Shown here piece after piece: positions 37,245 through 48,662 of a stretch of 64,000 bases of DNA. Each line of letters begins with the position of its first letter. The first letter of the stretch is position 1. Under the pieces are notes generated by a model. The model made no database searches. It was given only the letters and a program-made list of their open reading frames with translations, and was not told the origin of the DNA. The DNA lies in the NCBI GenBank assembly GCA_945862315.1, contig CAMAXW010000008.1:34103-98102 (forward strand). Reading direction: 5' to 3'. A program made the translations under genes and the position numbers. Source of the DNA: Klebsiella pneumoniae (GTDB lineage: Bacteria > Pseudomonadota > Gammaproteobacteria > Ga0077536).

Positions 37245-38594
37245 TCAGGGTTCGCGGGCGCCATCGTGTTGATAGCGCCGCAACGGGCTGAGTAAATAAT
37301 CGAGGATGCGCCGCCGGCCGATCGCCAGTTCCGCGGTCACCGCCATGCCGGCCGTCAAGGGTAGCCGCTGACCATTCACTGCCAGCACGCGTTGGGTGAG
37401 TGCAATTTGCGCCAGATAGCGTTGGCCATGTTCGGCGTCCATGACGGCGTCTTGCGAGATTTCTCGCACCCAGCCGGTCAGTAGTCCGTAGCGCGTGAAA
37501 TGATAGGTCTCAACCTTGATCGCCACCCGTTGCCCGGGGTGCACAAAGCCGATGTCCCGATTATCAATCAGGGCTTCAACGGCCAGCGGCGCGTCATCTG
37601 GCACGATCACCATCAGCGGTTGCGCAGGCGCCACCACCCCGCCCACGGTGTGTACCGCCAACTGCTGCACATAACCTGCCACCGGGGCCCGCAGTGTGGC
37701 CAACTCTATGCGATGCGCCACTTTGGCGAGGTCTTCTTCCACCCCCGCCAGCCGCGCTTGGGTGTCGGCAAGATCCGCCAGCCAACGCGCTTCAAACTGG
37801 GCAGCGGCCGCTTGGCGACGAGCGACCAGCGCCGCTTCACCCGCCACCAACGCGGCCACTTTTTCGGACTGGGTGGCAAGTTCCTGCTCCGCCGTTAAGC
37901 GGGCCCGCTCGAACTGCAGCCACTGCAGGCGGGGCACCGTACCGCGCGCCAGCAAGACGCGGTGCGCCTGCGCTTCCTCCGTCACCAACGGAAGGGTGGC
38001 TGCGAGTTGTGCACGCCGCGCCTCGGCGGCCCGGCGCTCAGCCCGCTGTTGGCGGCGGTCTTGATCCAGAGCGGCCAGCACGGCTTGGTACTCTGCGCGT
38101 TCTTGGGCCAAACGCGCGGTGCTAGCGGCCACGCGCGCGCCACCCAGTTGCGCCGCTAGCCGTTGGAAGGCGGAGGGATCTTCGCGCTCGATAGTCCCGG
38201 TAGTGGTCAGCAACGCGTTAAGACGCAGGCGATCCACCGCCAACACGCCCCGCTGGTCTGCCAGCCGAGCACGCTCGGCGAGCAGGGCGGTAGGGTCTAG
38301 TTGGAGGAGTATTTGTTTGGCCACCACATGCTGTCCTTCGGTGACCCGAATGCTCTGCACCACGGCCATTTCGGCGGCTTGGACGACCTTGCGTTGACCC
38401 AGCGGCACCACGTGGCCCGGCGCGATCGCCACCATATCGAGCTGTCCCCACCACAGCCACAACCCCGCCGCAAAACACGCCGCGCACAGCGCCAGCGCCA
38501 ATATCCGCGGCGGGCGCGGGGCTGGCGTGGCGGTGATCGCCCGTACCGGCGGCAGAAAATCCCGCGCATCGTCCTGACTCCACGCCTTGTCCAT
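37245..38594 (-). CDS. HlyD-family periplasmic adaptor of a type I secretion system
   Basis: 449 residues from ATG 38594, which shares its A with the stop of the ABC gene (TGATG). One membrane helix at about 31-49 is followed by a lipoyl half-motif (GHVVPLGQRKVVQA; GQHVVAKQILLQLD), a long helical hairpin (about 105-280) rich in Ala, Arg and Gln, the second lipoyl half (LRAPVAGYVQQLAVHTVGGVV) and a C-terminal beta domain ending LLSPLRRYQHDG. It would link the inner-membrane ABC transporter to a TolC-type channel. No outer-membrane channel gene is in the window. Strict coupling to the ABC gene implies stoichiometric assembly. Confidence 0.93.
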   Translation of the reverse strand: MDKAWSQDDARDFLPPVRAITATPAPRPPRILALALCAACFAAGLWLWWGQLDMVAIAPGHVVPLGQRKVVQAAEMAVVQSIRVTEGQHVVAKQILLQLDPTALLAERARLADQRGVLAVDRLRLNALLTTTGTIEREDPSAFQRLAAQLGGARVAASTARLAQERAEYQAVLAALDQDRRQQRAERRAAEARRAQLAATLPLVTEEAQAHRVLLARGTVPRLQWLQFERARLTAEQELATQSEKVAALVAGEAALVARRQAAAAQFEARWLADLADTQARLAGVEEDLAKVAHRIELATLRAPVAGYVQQLAVHTVGGVVAPAQPLMVIVPDDAPLAVEALIDNRDIGFVHPGQRVAIKVETYHFTRYGLLTGWVREISQDAVMDAEHGQRYLAQIALTQRVLAVNGQRLPLTAGMAVTAELAIGRRRILDYLLSPLRRYQHDGAREP

Positions 38595-40738
38595 CACGGT
38601 GATGACGCGCTGGGGCCGCCAGCCTGCAAAGCCCACAGCCGGGCGTACAAACCCGGTTTCGCCAACAGTGCTGCGTGCGTGCCCTGCTGCACAATGCGCC
38701 CATCCTCCAACACCAGAATACGCTCGGCGAGCTGCACCGTGCGGAGCCGATGGGCGATGATCAGCACCGTGCGACCCTGCACTATTTGCGGCAAATTGGC
38801 GTGCAGAATGGCTTCGGTTTCGTAGTCGAGGGCAGAAGTTGCCTCGTCGAGAATCAAAATGCGGGGTTCGGTCACCAACGCCCGGGCGAGCGCAATGCGT
38901 TGCCGCTGGCCACCCGACAAGCTGGCGCCATGCTCACCCACGACGGTGTTGTAGCCCGCCGGCAGCGCCAAAATAAACTCGTGCGCCCCGGCCAGCCGCG
39001 CGGCGTGAATCACGGCCGTCATGGGCAACGAGGGGTCGCGCAGCGCGATGTTCTCGCGCACCGATCGGTTAAACAGTAGGTTTTCTTGGAGCACCACGCC
39101 GATCTGCCGGCGTAGCCACTGGGGGTCGAGTAGCGCCACATCTTGGGCGTCCACTCGCACCCGCCCGGCCTGCGGCACCTGCAATCGCTGGAGGAGATTG
39201 GCCAGCGTGCTCTTACCAGAACCGGAGGCGCCCACGAGACCTACCACGCAGCCTGCCGGCACGCTAAAGCTGAGCCCACGCAGGACGTCCGGCCCCTCCG
39301 GGCGATAGCGAAATTGCACCTCCTCGAAGCTCACCGCGCCCAGCAAGGCCGGCAACGCGGCTTGCCCCGGTTGATGCCGCCCCGGTTCTGGTAGCGCGTT
39401 GAGCACATCGCCCAGCCGTCGCACCGAGACCCCAGTTTGCTGAAAATCTTGCCAGCACTGTGCAACACGCAGCACGGGTTGGGCTATCCGTGCGGCAATC
39501 AGACTAAAAGCCACCAGTTCGCCCACGCTCAGGCTGGTCTGCATGACCAGTCGCGCGCCCCACCACAAAATGGCCACCGTGGTGAGCTTCTGCAGTAAGC
39601 CGGCAACTTGGGCCATTACATTGGACAACGCCGCGGCGCTTAGGCTGGCGCGGGTGGCGCTCGTCAGCAAATGCTCCCATTGTTCGCCGAACACGCGTTC
39701 CACCGCGTTGGCCTTGAGGGTGGCGATCCCACTCACGGATTCAGTCAAAAATGCCTGCGCGGCCGCCCCGCGCGTAAATTTTTCCTCGAGGCGCTGGCGA
39801 AAAAATGGCGTCGCCAGCGCCGCCAGCAGCACATGTGCAACCAGACCTGCCGCAACGATGCCCGACAGCACGGGGCTGTAGCACAGCAGCAGAATGAAAA
39901 AAATCCCAGCGAAAGCCAGATCAAGACCAAGGGTCAGCGCAGCCCCGGTAAAAAACGCGCGAATGGTTTCCAACTCACACACCCGCGCCACGGTCTCGCC
40001 CATGCGCCGGGCCTCGAACCAAGCCAGCGGTAAACGCAGCAGATGCTCGAACAGCGTTGCGCCCAGCTGCACATCAATACGATTGGTGGTGTGCGCCAAC
40101 ACAAAATGACGCAGCCCACCCAGCAACGCTTCAAATACCGACACCACCAATAATCCGGCGCACAGCACATCGAGCGTTGCTAGGCGCTGGTGCACCAGTA
40201 CTTTGTCGATAATGACCTGAAAAAACAGCGGTGCAGCGAGCGCCAATAATTGGATGACCAATGAGGTGAGGATCACCTCGCCCAAGATGCCGCGATGCGC
40301 GTGCAGCGCCGGCCAAAACCAGCGTAAGCCAAATGCGAGGGGGTCCGTGGCGGCACTCGCACTCTTGGCGAGCAATAAGAGTTCGCCGGTCCACAGCGAC
40401 AAAAAATCGGCGCGTGCAACCAGCGTCGGGGGTGATCCCATCGCTTTGACCAACACTTGTTCGTCGCGCACGCCCGCCAGAATAACGTGCTGACCATCCA
40501 CCAAACGCGCCAAGGCGGGCAGCGGCGTGGTCGCTAGTCGGGGCCATAGGCACAGCACGCGGCGCGCCTTCAACCCCAGCCAGCACGCCGCTAGTTCAAG
40601 CTCCGAGGGCTCAAGCGGCCCGCTTGCCCGTCCAAATTCGTGGTGTAGCGCCGCTTCTTCGGCCGGCAGGCCATGCAGCCGGGCAATGACGGTAAGACCG
40701 TGCAAGCCGGTATCGGTAGCGGGTAGAAAATTGGCCAT
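38594..40738 (-). CDS. Type I secretion ABC transporter with a C39-like domain (HlyB-like)
   Basis: 714 residues from ATG 40738; an ATG at 40750 is possible but leaves no room for a ribosome-binding site, whereas AGGGA lies 11 bases before 40738. Residues 1-130 resemble the C39 peptidase fold, but the catalytic Cys is missing (DTGLHGLTVIARLHG), as in HlyB, where this domain only docks the substrate. Six membrane helices follow (about 150-440). The ATPase has GASGSGKST (Walker A, about 503-511), LSGGQRQR and ILDEATSALD. It would export an unprocessed RTX-like protein. No such substrate is adjacent, so it is encoded elsewhere. Confidence 0.93.
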   Translation of the reverse strand: MANFLPATDTGLHGLTVIARLHGLPAEEAALHHEFGRASGPLEPSELELAACWLGLKARRVLCLWPRLATTPLPALARLVDGQHVILAGVRDEQVLVKAMGSPPTLVARADFLSLWTGELLLLAKSASAATDPLAFGLRWFWPALHAHRGILGEVILTSLVIQLLALAAPLFFQVIIDKVLVHQRLATLDVLCAGLLVVSVFEALLGGLRHFVLAHTTNRIDVQLGATLFEHLLRLPLAWFEARRMGETVARVCELETIRAFFTGAALTLGLDLAFAGIFFILLLCYSPVLSGIVAAGLVAHVLLAALATPFFRQRLEEKFTRGAAAQAFLTESVSGIATLKANAVERVFGEQWEHLLTSATRASLSAAALSNVMAQVAGLLQKLTTVAILWWGARLVMQTSLSVGELVAFSLIAARIAQPVLRVAQCWQDFQQTGVSVRRLGDVLNALPEPGRHQPGQAALPALLGAVSFEEVQFRYRPEGPDVLRGLSFSVPAGCVVGLVGASGSGKSTLANLLQRLQVPQAGRVRVDAQDVALLDPQWLRRQIGVVLQENLLFNRSVRENIALRDPSLPMTAVIHAARLAGAHEFILALPAGYNTVVGEHGASLSGGQRQRIALARALVTEPRILILDEATSALDYETEAILHANLPQIVQGRTVLIIAHRLRTVQLAERILVLEDGRIVQQGTHAALLAKPGLYARLWALQAGGPSASSP

Positions 40739-40894
40739 CGGCAGGAACATCCCTGTTCACAACTGCCGGGTAGCATGCCCTTAGACATCGAGGCTGGGTG
40801 GGATCGACCTGCACTGATGGCGCTACACGGGAACAATTCCCGGCGCCGCCCAAGCCGAACGGCGGGCAAGGGCCGGGTCTTGCGTCAATCCTCG

Positions 40895-41833
40895 TTACCA
40901 GCGGAGTTCGTGGTTGAACGCCAGCGCGTAGCGGGCGGCAAATTCCGCTCGCGTAAACCGGTGGTTCTGGGTGCCTGCCTGCTCAATTTTGATCGCCCCC
41001 ATGAGCGAGGCAATCCGGGCGGTAACCGGCCACTCCAGCGCGTGCATCAGGCCATAGAGGAGACCGGCACGATAGGCATCGCCACAGCCGGTGGGATCGC
41101 TCAATTGCGCGGGCTTAGCTGCCGGAATCGCGAGCGTTTCGTGCTTTAAATAAACCATCGAGCCTTCGCCCCCACGGGTGACGACCAGCGCCTGCACCTG
41201 CTGGGCTATTTCTGCCAGCGTCCAGCCCGTGCGCTCTTGCATCAGTTGCGCTTCGTAGTCGTTTACCGTGACCCACGTGGCGTCTTTGATGAACTGCTTC
41301 AGGTCATCGCCGTTAAACATTGGCAAGCCTTGACCCGGATCAAAAATGAACGGGATGCCGGCGCGCACAAACTCTTGTGCATGTTGGATCATGCCCTCGC
41401 GACCATCGGGCGCCAGAATGCCCAACGTAACACCCGCCGCATCGCTCACCTGATTGCGGTGTGAAGACTCCATCGCACCCGGATGAAATGCTGTGATCTG
41501 GTTGTCGTCGAGATCGGTGGTGATGAAAGCCTGCGCCGTCAGCGCGCTTTCAATCACACGCACATACGTGCGGGGGACACCACACGCGTCCATCCATTGC
41601 GCGTAAGGCTCGAAATCGATGCCGACCGCCCCCATGGGCAGGGGATCACCGCCCAGCAATTTAAGGTTGTAAGCAATATTTCCGGCGCAGCCACCAAATT
41701 CCCGGCGCAACTGCGGCACCAAGAAAGAAACATTCAAAATGTGAATTTGGTCCGGCAGGATGTGATTTTTGAAGCGGTCTTGGAAGACCATGATGTTGTC
41801 GTAGGCGAACGAGCCGCAAATCAATGCCGACAT
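40895..41833 (-). CDS. PfkB-family carbohydrate kinase (adenosine kinase-like)
   Basis: 312 residues from ATG 41833, preceded by AAGGG; a longer reading to 41911 has no support. ALICGSFAYDNIM opens the ribokinase fold, FGGCAGNIAYNLKLLGG is the substrate-side PfkB signature 1 and DPTGCGDAYRAGLLYGL is signature 2, with Cys in place of the usual Ala in the GAGD anion hole but the catalytic Asp kept. VTRGGEGSMVYL supports nucleotide binding. This subgroup is often annotated as adenosine kinase; sugar or nucleoside kinase activity is certain only at family level. Monocistronic, 437 bases downstream of uvrA in the same direction. Confidence 0.9.
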   Translation of the reverse strand: MSALICGSFAYDNIMVFQDRFKNHILPDQIHILNVSFLVPQLRREFGGCAGNIAYNLKLLGGDPLPMGAVGIDFEPYAQWMDACGVPRTYVRVIESALTAQAFITTDLDDNQITAFHPGAMESSHRNQVSDAAGVTLGILAPDGREGMIQHAQEFVRAGIPFIFDPGQGLPMFNGDDLKQFIKDATWVTVNDYEAQLMQERTGWTLAEIAQQVQALVVTRGGEGSMVYLKHETLAIPAAKPAQLSDPTGCGDAYRAGLLYGLMHALEWPVTARIASLMGAIKIEQAGTQNHRFTRAEFAARYALAFNHELRW

Positions 41834-42270
41834 GACAGACCCTTTGGTTTCAAGAAAGGTGGCCATGGTGCCTGAGCCCCGGATGGGGCGCCAGTTTAAG
41901 CGTTTGAGCACCCGCTAAAGGCTCTGGTGCAGGGCGTTCTGGTGGCCGGTTACGGCCGAGGAATGCACCGCCAGGGCGGTGCTTAGTGCGCCGCTGCTAC
42001 CCAGTTGCGGCCGTGTTTCTGGGCGTTTGGTCGCGCCATGTCCGCGCGCGCCAGCGGCATACTCGGTGACACATCCACGGTGGGTATGCAGGTCGCCACA
42101 TCGAGGCTCACGCCGAGCGGCTGGGTATCCGTTCGCCTAAGGCAGGCTGCTGTCCCGCCTGGTTCCATCACACGCCGTCGTGGCTAGTCACAGACAACGG
42201 CTGCGGCACCTTTGGGGCTCCTTATTGCCATGAGGCCGGCGCTAAAGCGATCCAGAAAGGCACAGCAGGT
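41834..42270. other. Gene-free stretch between uvrA and the PfkB kinase, with a perfect palindrome
   Basis: No convincing gene is seen in these 437 bases. A perfect 8-bp inverted repeat, GCACCGCC at 41965-41972 and GGCGGTGC at 41975-41982 with a 2-base centre, lies directly after the stop of a doubtful 62-codon minus-strand reading frame (41983-42171). There is no T-run. It may be an operator or a decayed gene remnant. Confidence 0.5.
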
Positions 42271-45114
<2,844 letters not shown>

Positions 45115-45160
45115 GGGATGCCGGGAGATGCTCGCTAGCCTGATGAAACGGCGGGCGGGT

Positions 45161-45190
45161 AATATACGGGCATTCCAATCGCCCCGGCAA
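45161..45190 (-). promoter_or_regulatory. Possible uvrA promoter
   Basis: On the minus strand TTGCCG (45185-45190) and TATATT (45161-45166) are 18 bases apart, 47 bases before the uvrA start. The -10 element is good and the -35 element poor. Confidence 0.35.
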
Positions 45191-45203
45191 AACGAATTCA
45201 CCT

Positions 45204-46415
45204 GTGAACGACAGCGACCCGACAACCCGCGCGGAATGGCGGACGGCATTTGCCCTTGCGGCGGTCTTTTTTATGCGGATGCTCGGCCTGTTTATGGTCG
45301 TGCCGGTACTAGGACGCTACGTGCAACATTTCGAGGCCGCCACACCCCTGCTGATTGGGCTCGCGCTGGGTGTTTACGGCGCAACCCAGGCCAGTCTGCA
45401 AATTCCTTTCGGCCGGTGGTCTGACCGGGTGGGCCGTAAGCCTGTGATCAGCGTGGGGCTGTTGGTCTTTATGGCGGGCAGCCTCCTGTGTGCCGTGGCT
45501 GCCAATGCCGCCAGCATCTGGGGCGTGGTGGTTGGCCGGGCGATCCAGGGCGCGGGTGCGGTTTCGGGGACCACGCTGGCGCTGGCAGCCGACCTCACGC
45601 GGGCGACGCAGCGCACGAAAACCATGGCCGTCATTGGGATTTGCATCGGAGCGGCGTTTTCAGTCGCCTTTGTGGTGGGTCCGCTCCTCGACGCGCACTT
45701 TGGCTTGGCTGGGGTGTTCTTGGCGAGCGCGGGTCTGGGCTTGGCGGCGCTGGTGTTGCTATGGGCCTGCGTGCCCACGCCAAATGCCGAGCATCTCGAC
45801 GCTGGACCAACGGCAACACCCCCCGAACTCAGCGGTGACCGGCACGAACTCCTCCGCCTGCAAATGGGCGTGCTGTTCTTGCATATGGCGCTCACCGCCA
45901 GTTTTGTCTCGATTCCGGTGGTGTTATCTCAAGAACTCTCCCTCGCCGCCAATCACGATTTTAAAATCTACCTCCCGGTGCTGCTGCTCTCCGTCGTCGC
46001 CTTAGGCCCGGCCCTGTCGCTGGCCCGCCGCCCCGCGTGGAGCGGGCGGGTTTTCGCTGGCGCGATCGTCTGTGTAGGGCTGGGGGAATTATTGTTGTGG
46101 CTGGTCCCAGCCCGCGTGTGGCCCATCGGGGCGGCCCTCACGCTGTTTTTTACGGGTTTCAATTTTTTGGAAGCCTCGCTGCCCAGCCAGATTTCCCGAG
46201 CGGCCCCGGCGGCCCGCAAAGGTGCGGCGTTGGGCGCCTACTCCACCGGCCAGTTCATCGGCATGTTTGTGGGCGGCGTGAGTGGCGGCTGGATTGCTAG
46301 CCACCTCGGCACGCGCGCGGTGTTTGCCGCCGTGGCGGTACTTTGCCTGTGCTGGTGGACGCTGACCGTGCGCCGCCCCGCGGCCCACCCGCCGGTTGCC
46401 ACGGCCCGCGCCTAA
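45204..46415 (+). CDS. MFS transporter, YajR-like
   Basis: 403 residues from GTG 45204. Twelve hydrophobic segments; [19 protein letters not shown] in helix 1, [11 protein letters not shown] (motif A) and [22 protein letters not shown] (motif C region) closely follow YajR. The C-terminal YAM domain of YajR is missing: the protein ends about 15 residues after the last helix. Drug or metabolite efflux is assumed for the family; no substrate is established here. The order uvrA (divergent), this transporter, ssb is conserved in many gammaproteobacteria, which supports the assignment and the taxonomic placement. Confidence 0.92.
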   Translation: MNDSDPTTRAEWRTAFALAAVFFMRMLGLFMVVPVLGRYVQHFEAATPLLIGLALGVYGATQASLQIPFGRWSDRVGRKPVISVGLLVFMAGSLLCAVAANAASIWGVVVGRAIQGAGAVSGTTLALAADLTRATQRTKTMAVIGICIGAAFSVAFVVGPLLDAHFGLAGVFLASAGLGLAALVLLWACVPTPNAEHLDAGPTATPPELSGDRHELLRLQMGVLFLHMALTASFVSIPVVLSQELSLAANHDFKIYLPVLLLSVVALGPALSLARRPAWSGRVFAGAIVCVGLGELLLWLVPARVWPIGAALTLFFTGFNFLEASLPSQISRAAPAARKGAALGAYSTGQFIGMFVGGVSGGWIASHLGTRAVFAAVAVLCLCWWTLTVRRPAAHPPVATARA

Positions 46416-46544
46416 GCCCCCGTGCCTCGGCTTCGCCCCGAAGTATTGACGGGTTCTACGCACAGGACGGGACGTGCATTAGAATCCCTAGGAGCGCGCA
46501 AGGCTGTGCGTCCACTCACCTAACCTCAAAGATGGAGAACACCC

Positions 46545-47066
46545 ATGGCTCGCGGCTTGAACAAGGTAATGCTCATCGGCAATCTCGGCGCCGATCCGGA
46601 AATCCGCTACGGCACGGGCGGCGGCAGCCAGATCACCAATATCCGGCTGGCAACTGCGGAATCTTGGCGCGATAAAGAAACAGGAGACCAGCAAGAACGC
46701 ACCGAATGGCACCGCGTGGTGTTTTTCGGACGGCTGGCCGAAGTCGCGGGTGAGTACCTGAAGAAGGGCTCGCAGGTCTACTTGGAAGGCCGCATCCAAA
46801 CCCGCAAATGGAACGACAAAGAAGGCGTAGAGCGCTTTTCCACTGAAATCATCGCCAGCGAAATGCAAATGCTGGGTGGACGAGCCGGCGGTGGCGGCGG
46901 TGGCTTTGAAGCCCCCGCAGCGGGCCGCAGTGGTGGCGCGAGCGGCGGCTATGACGCCCCGCCTGCGGCCCGTAGCGGCGGTGGCGGTGGCGGTGGCGGT
47001 GCGCGCGGCGGTGCGCGCGAACAACCCTCGGCGCCGCCGGATTTCGACGACGACATTCCGTTTTAG
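46545..47066 (+). CDS. ssb: Single-stranded DNA-binding protein
   Basis: 173 residues. The OB fold (1-112) starts [22 protein letters not shown] and contains [27 protein letters not shown]; residues 113-160 are a disordered linker with two runs of glycine and repeated GGY/GGA-Pro units; the acidic tip DFDDDIPF is the docking site for SSB partner proteins. The protein coats single-stranded DNA in replication, recombination and repair. It faces the convergent pyruvate kinase gene with a 22-base gap between stops. Confidence 0.98.
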   Translation: MARGLNKVMLIGNLGADPEIRYGTGGGSQITNIRLATAESWRDKETGDQQERTEWHRVVFFGRLAEVAGEYLKKGSQVYLEGRIQTRKWNDKEGVERFSTEIIASEMQMLGGRAGGGGGGFEAPAAGRSGGASGGYDAPPAARSGGGGGGGGARGGAREQPSAPPDFDDDIPF

Positions 47067-47088
47067 ACCCGGCGCGGGAAACCCACCC

Positions 47089-48543
47089 TCACACGATCAA
47101 CAGCGTGATGGTGGGTGTGTTGAGATTGGGGTCGGCATGAAAACCCCGTACCAACACAATAAAATCTCCGGGGCGCGCAAGCCCAACCTGTTGTACAGCC
47201 CGCCGCGCCAAAATGTTGGGGTGGTCTTGCCCGGCGGCAAGGTCCAACACCGGCACAGCACCCCAGTACAAACTCATGCGGCGGCACGTGGCCGGATCCG
47301 CCGACACCACCACCACCGGCGCGGCCGGACGTGCCGCGCAGACCGTCGCGGCGGTCACACCACGGGTGGTGATCACCACCACCGCGCAGGCCTGCGTGTT
47401 AGCCACCAACTGCGCTGTCGCGCTCGCCACCGCATCACCCGGCGATACATCACCGTGTGCCGCAGCCCGCACGGCCCGCTCACTGCGGGGCCGGGTGTGC
47501 CACTGGTAAGACTCGGTTTGATAAACAATGCGGCTCATGATTTCGACCGTTTCAACGGCAAAAGCACCCACCGCGGTTTCGCCGGAGAGCATCACTGCGT
47601 CGGCCCCGCTGGCGACCGCGTTAGAAACATCCGTGACTTCCGCCCGAGTGGGGCGGGCGCTGGTGATCATGGACTCCAGCATTTGGGTGGCCACGATCAC
47701 GGGTTTGTCGTGATGTGCCGCCAGTCGGATCAACTGACGCTGCGCGGCGGGCACTTGCTCGGGGGGGAGTTCAACGCCCAAATCGCCTCGCGCCACCATG
47801 ATGCCGTCGGCAGCGTCGAGAATCTCGGTGCTATTGCTCAGCGCTTCAGGCTTTTCAATCTTAGCGATAACCGCCGGCCGGGATTCCTCCGGCCCCAACA
47901 AAGCTAGCAACGACGCCACGTCGGCGCGTTCGCGCACAAAGGACACGGCGATGAAATCGACCCCCTGCGCCACGGCAAACTGAGCATCGACGCGGTCTTT
48001 GTCCGTGAGCGAGGGCGCCGACACCCGTACGCCCGGCAAATTGATGCCTTTGTGGTCGCCAATGATCCCGCCCTGCACCACCCGACACTGTATTTCCGTC
48101 CCCGCGATGGAGAGCACCTTGAGTTCCGCAGCGCCATCGTTCAGCAAAATGCGATCGCCCGGCTGCACGTCAGTGGCGATACCCGCGTACTGGGAAGGGA
48201 TTAATCCTGCGTGCCCCACCACCGGGCGCGTCGTCAATGTGGTTTCAGCGCCGTTGAGTAAAGTGATGGGGCTAACGGCAAAGCGGCCCATGCGGATTTT
48301 AGGCCCGCATAAATCCGCCAGAATGGCGGTGTGTGTGCCTTGCTTGGCGGCTTCCTGCCGGATCACGGCGATCGCTGCGGCATGTTCGAGGTGCGTCCCG
48401 TGCGACATATTCACGCGAAAAACATCGACCCCCGCGCCGATCAGGGCGCGCACCTGCGCCAATTCGCGCGAACTCGGACCGACGGTGGCCACGATTTTGG
48501 TTGCTCGATATTTGAGCAGCTCGAAGCTAGTCACGATGGACAT
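47089..48543 (-). CDS. pyk: Pyruvate kinase
   Basis: 484 residues from ATG 48543, preceded by GAGGTG; the longer reading to 48603 is not supported. ATKIVATVGPSS opens the barrel, FRVNMSHG and ADLCGPKIRMG bind substrate, IAKIEKPEAL holds the catalytic Lys, MVARGDLGVELPPEQVP is the metal site and TQMLESM follows. The C-terminal allosteric domain contains VVVITTRGVTA and FIVLVRG. It makes pyruvate and ATP from phosphoenolpyruvate, the last step of glycolysis. It is 119 bases downstream of lon in the same direction; whether they are cotranscribed is not clear. Confidence 0.97.
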   Translation of the reverse strand: MSIVTSFELLKYRATKIVATVGPSSRELAQVRALIGAGVDVFRVNMSHGTHLEHAAAIAVIRQEAAKQGTHTAILADLCGPKIRMGRFAVSPITLLNGAETTLTTRPVVGHAGLIPSQYAGIATDVQPGDRILLNDGAAELKVLSIAGTEIQCRVVQGGIIGDHKGINLPGVRVSAPSLTDKDRVDAQFAVAQGVDFIAVSFVRERADVASLLALLGPEESRPAVIAKIEKPEALSNSTEILDAADGIMVARGDLGVELPPEQVPAAQRQLIRLAAHHDKPVIVATQMLESMITSARPTRAEVTDVSNAVASGADAVMLSGETAVGAFAVETVEIMSRIVYQTESYQWHTRPRSERAVRAAAHGDVSPGDAVASATAQLVANTQACAVVVITTRGVTAATVCAARPAAPVVVVSADPATCRRMSLYWGAVPVLDLAAGQDHPNILARRAVQQVGLARPGDFIVLVRGFHADPNLNTPTITLLIV

Positions 48544-48662
48544 GCGGCGGACACCTCGCAGGTTGCGGACAAACGCAGCGCAGAATCGCGCTCGCGACAA
48601 CATAGCGCGTTTCCGTTACAGCGTTGCCCATCCGCGCTGACCGCCGCAGCAAATAAGCGTAC

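Noticed and set aside
41983..42171. 62-codon minus-strand gene between uvrA and the PfkB kinase
   Set aside because: No ribosome-binding site, no recognisable product; kept only as part of the gene-free stretch.
45115..46544. LexA (SOS) boxes at uvrA and ssb
   Set aside because: No CTGT-N8-ACAG match was found upstream of either gene, unlike in E. coli.
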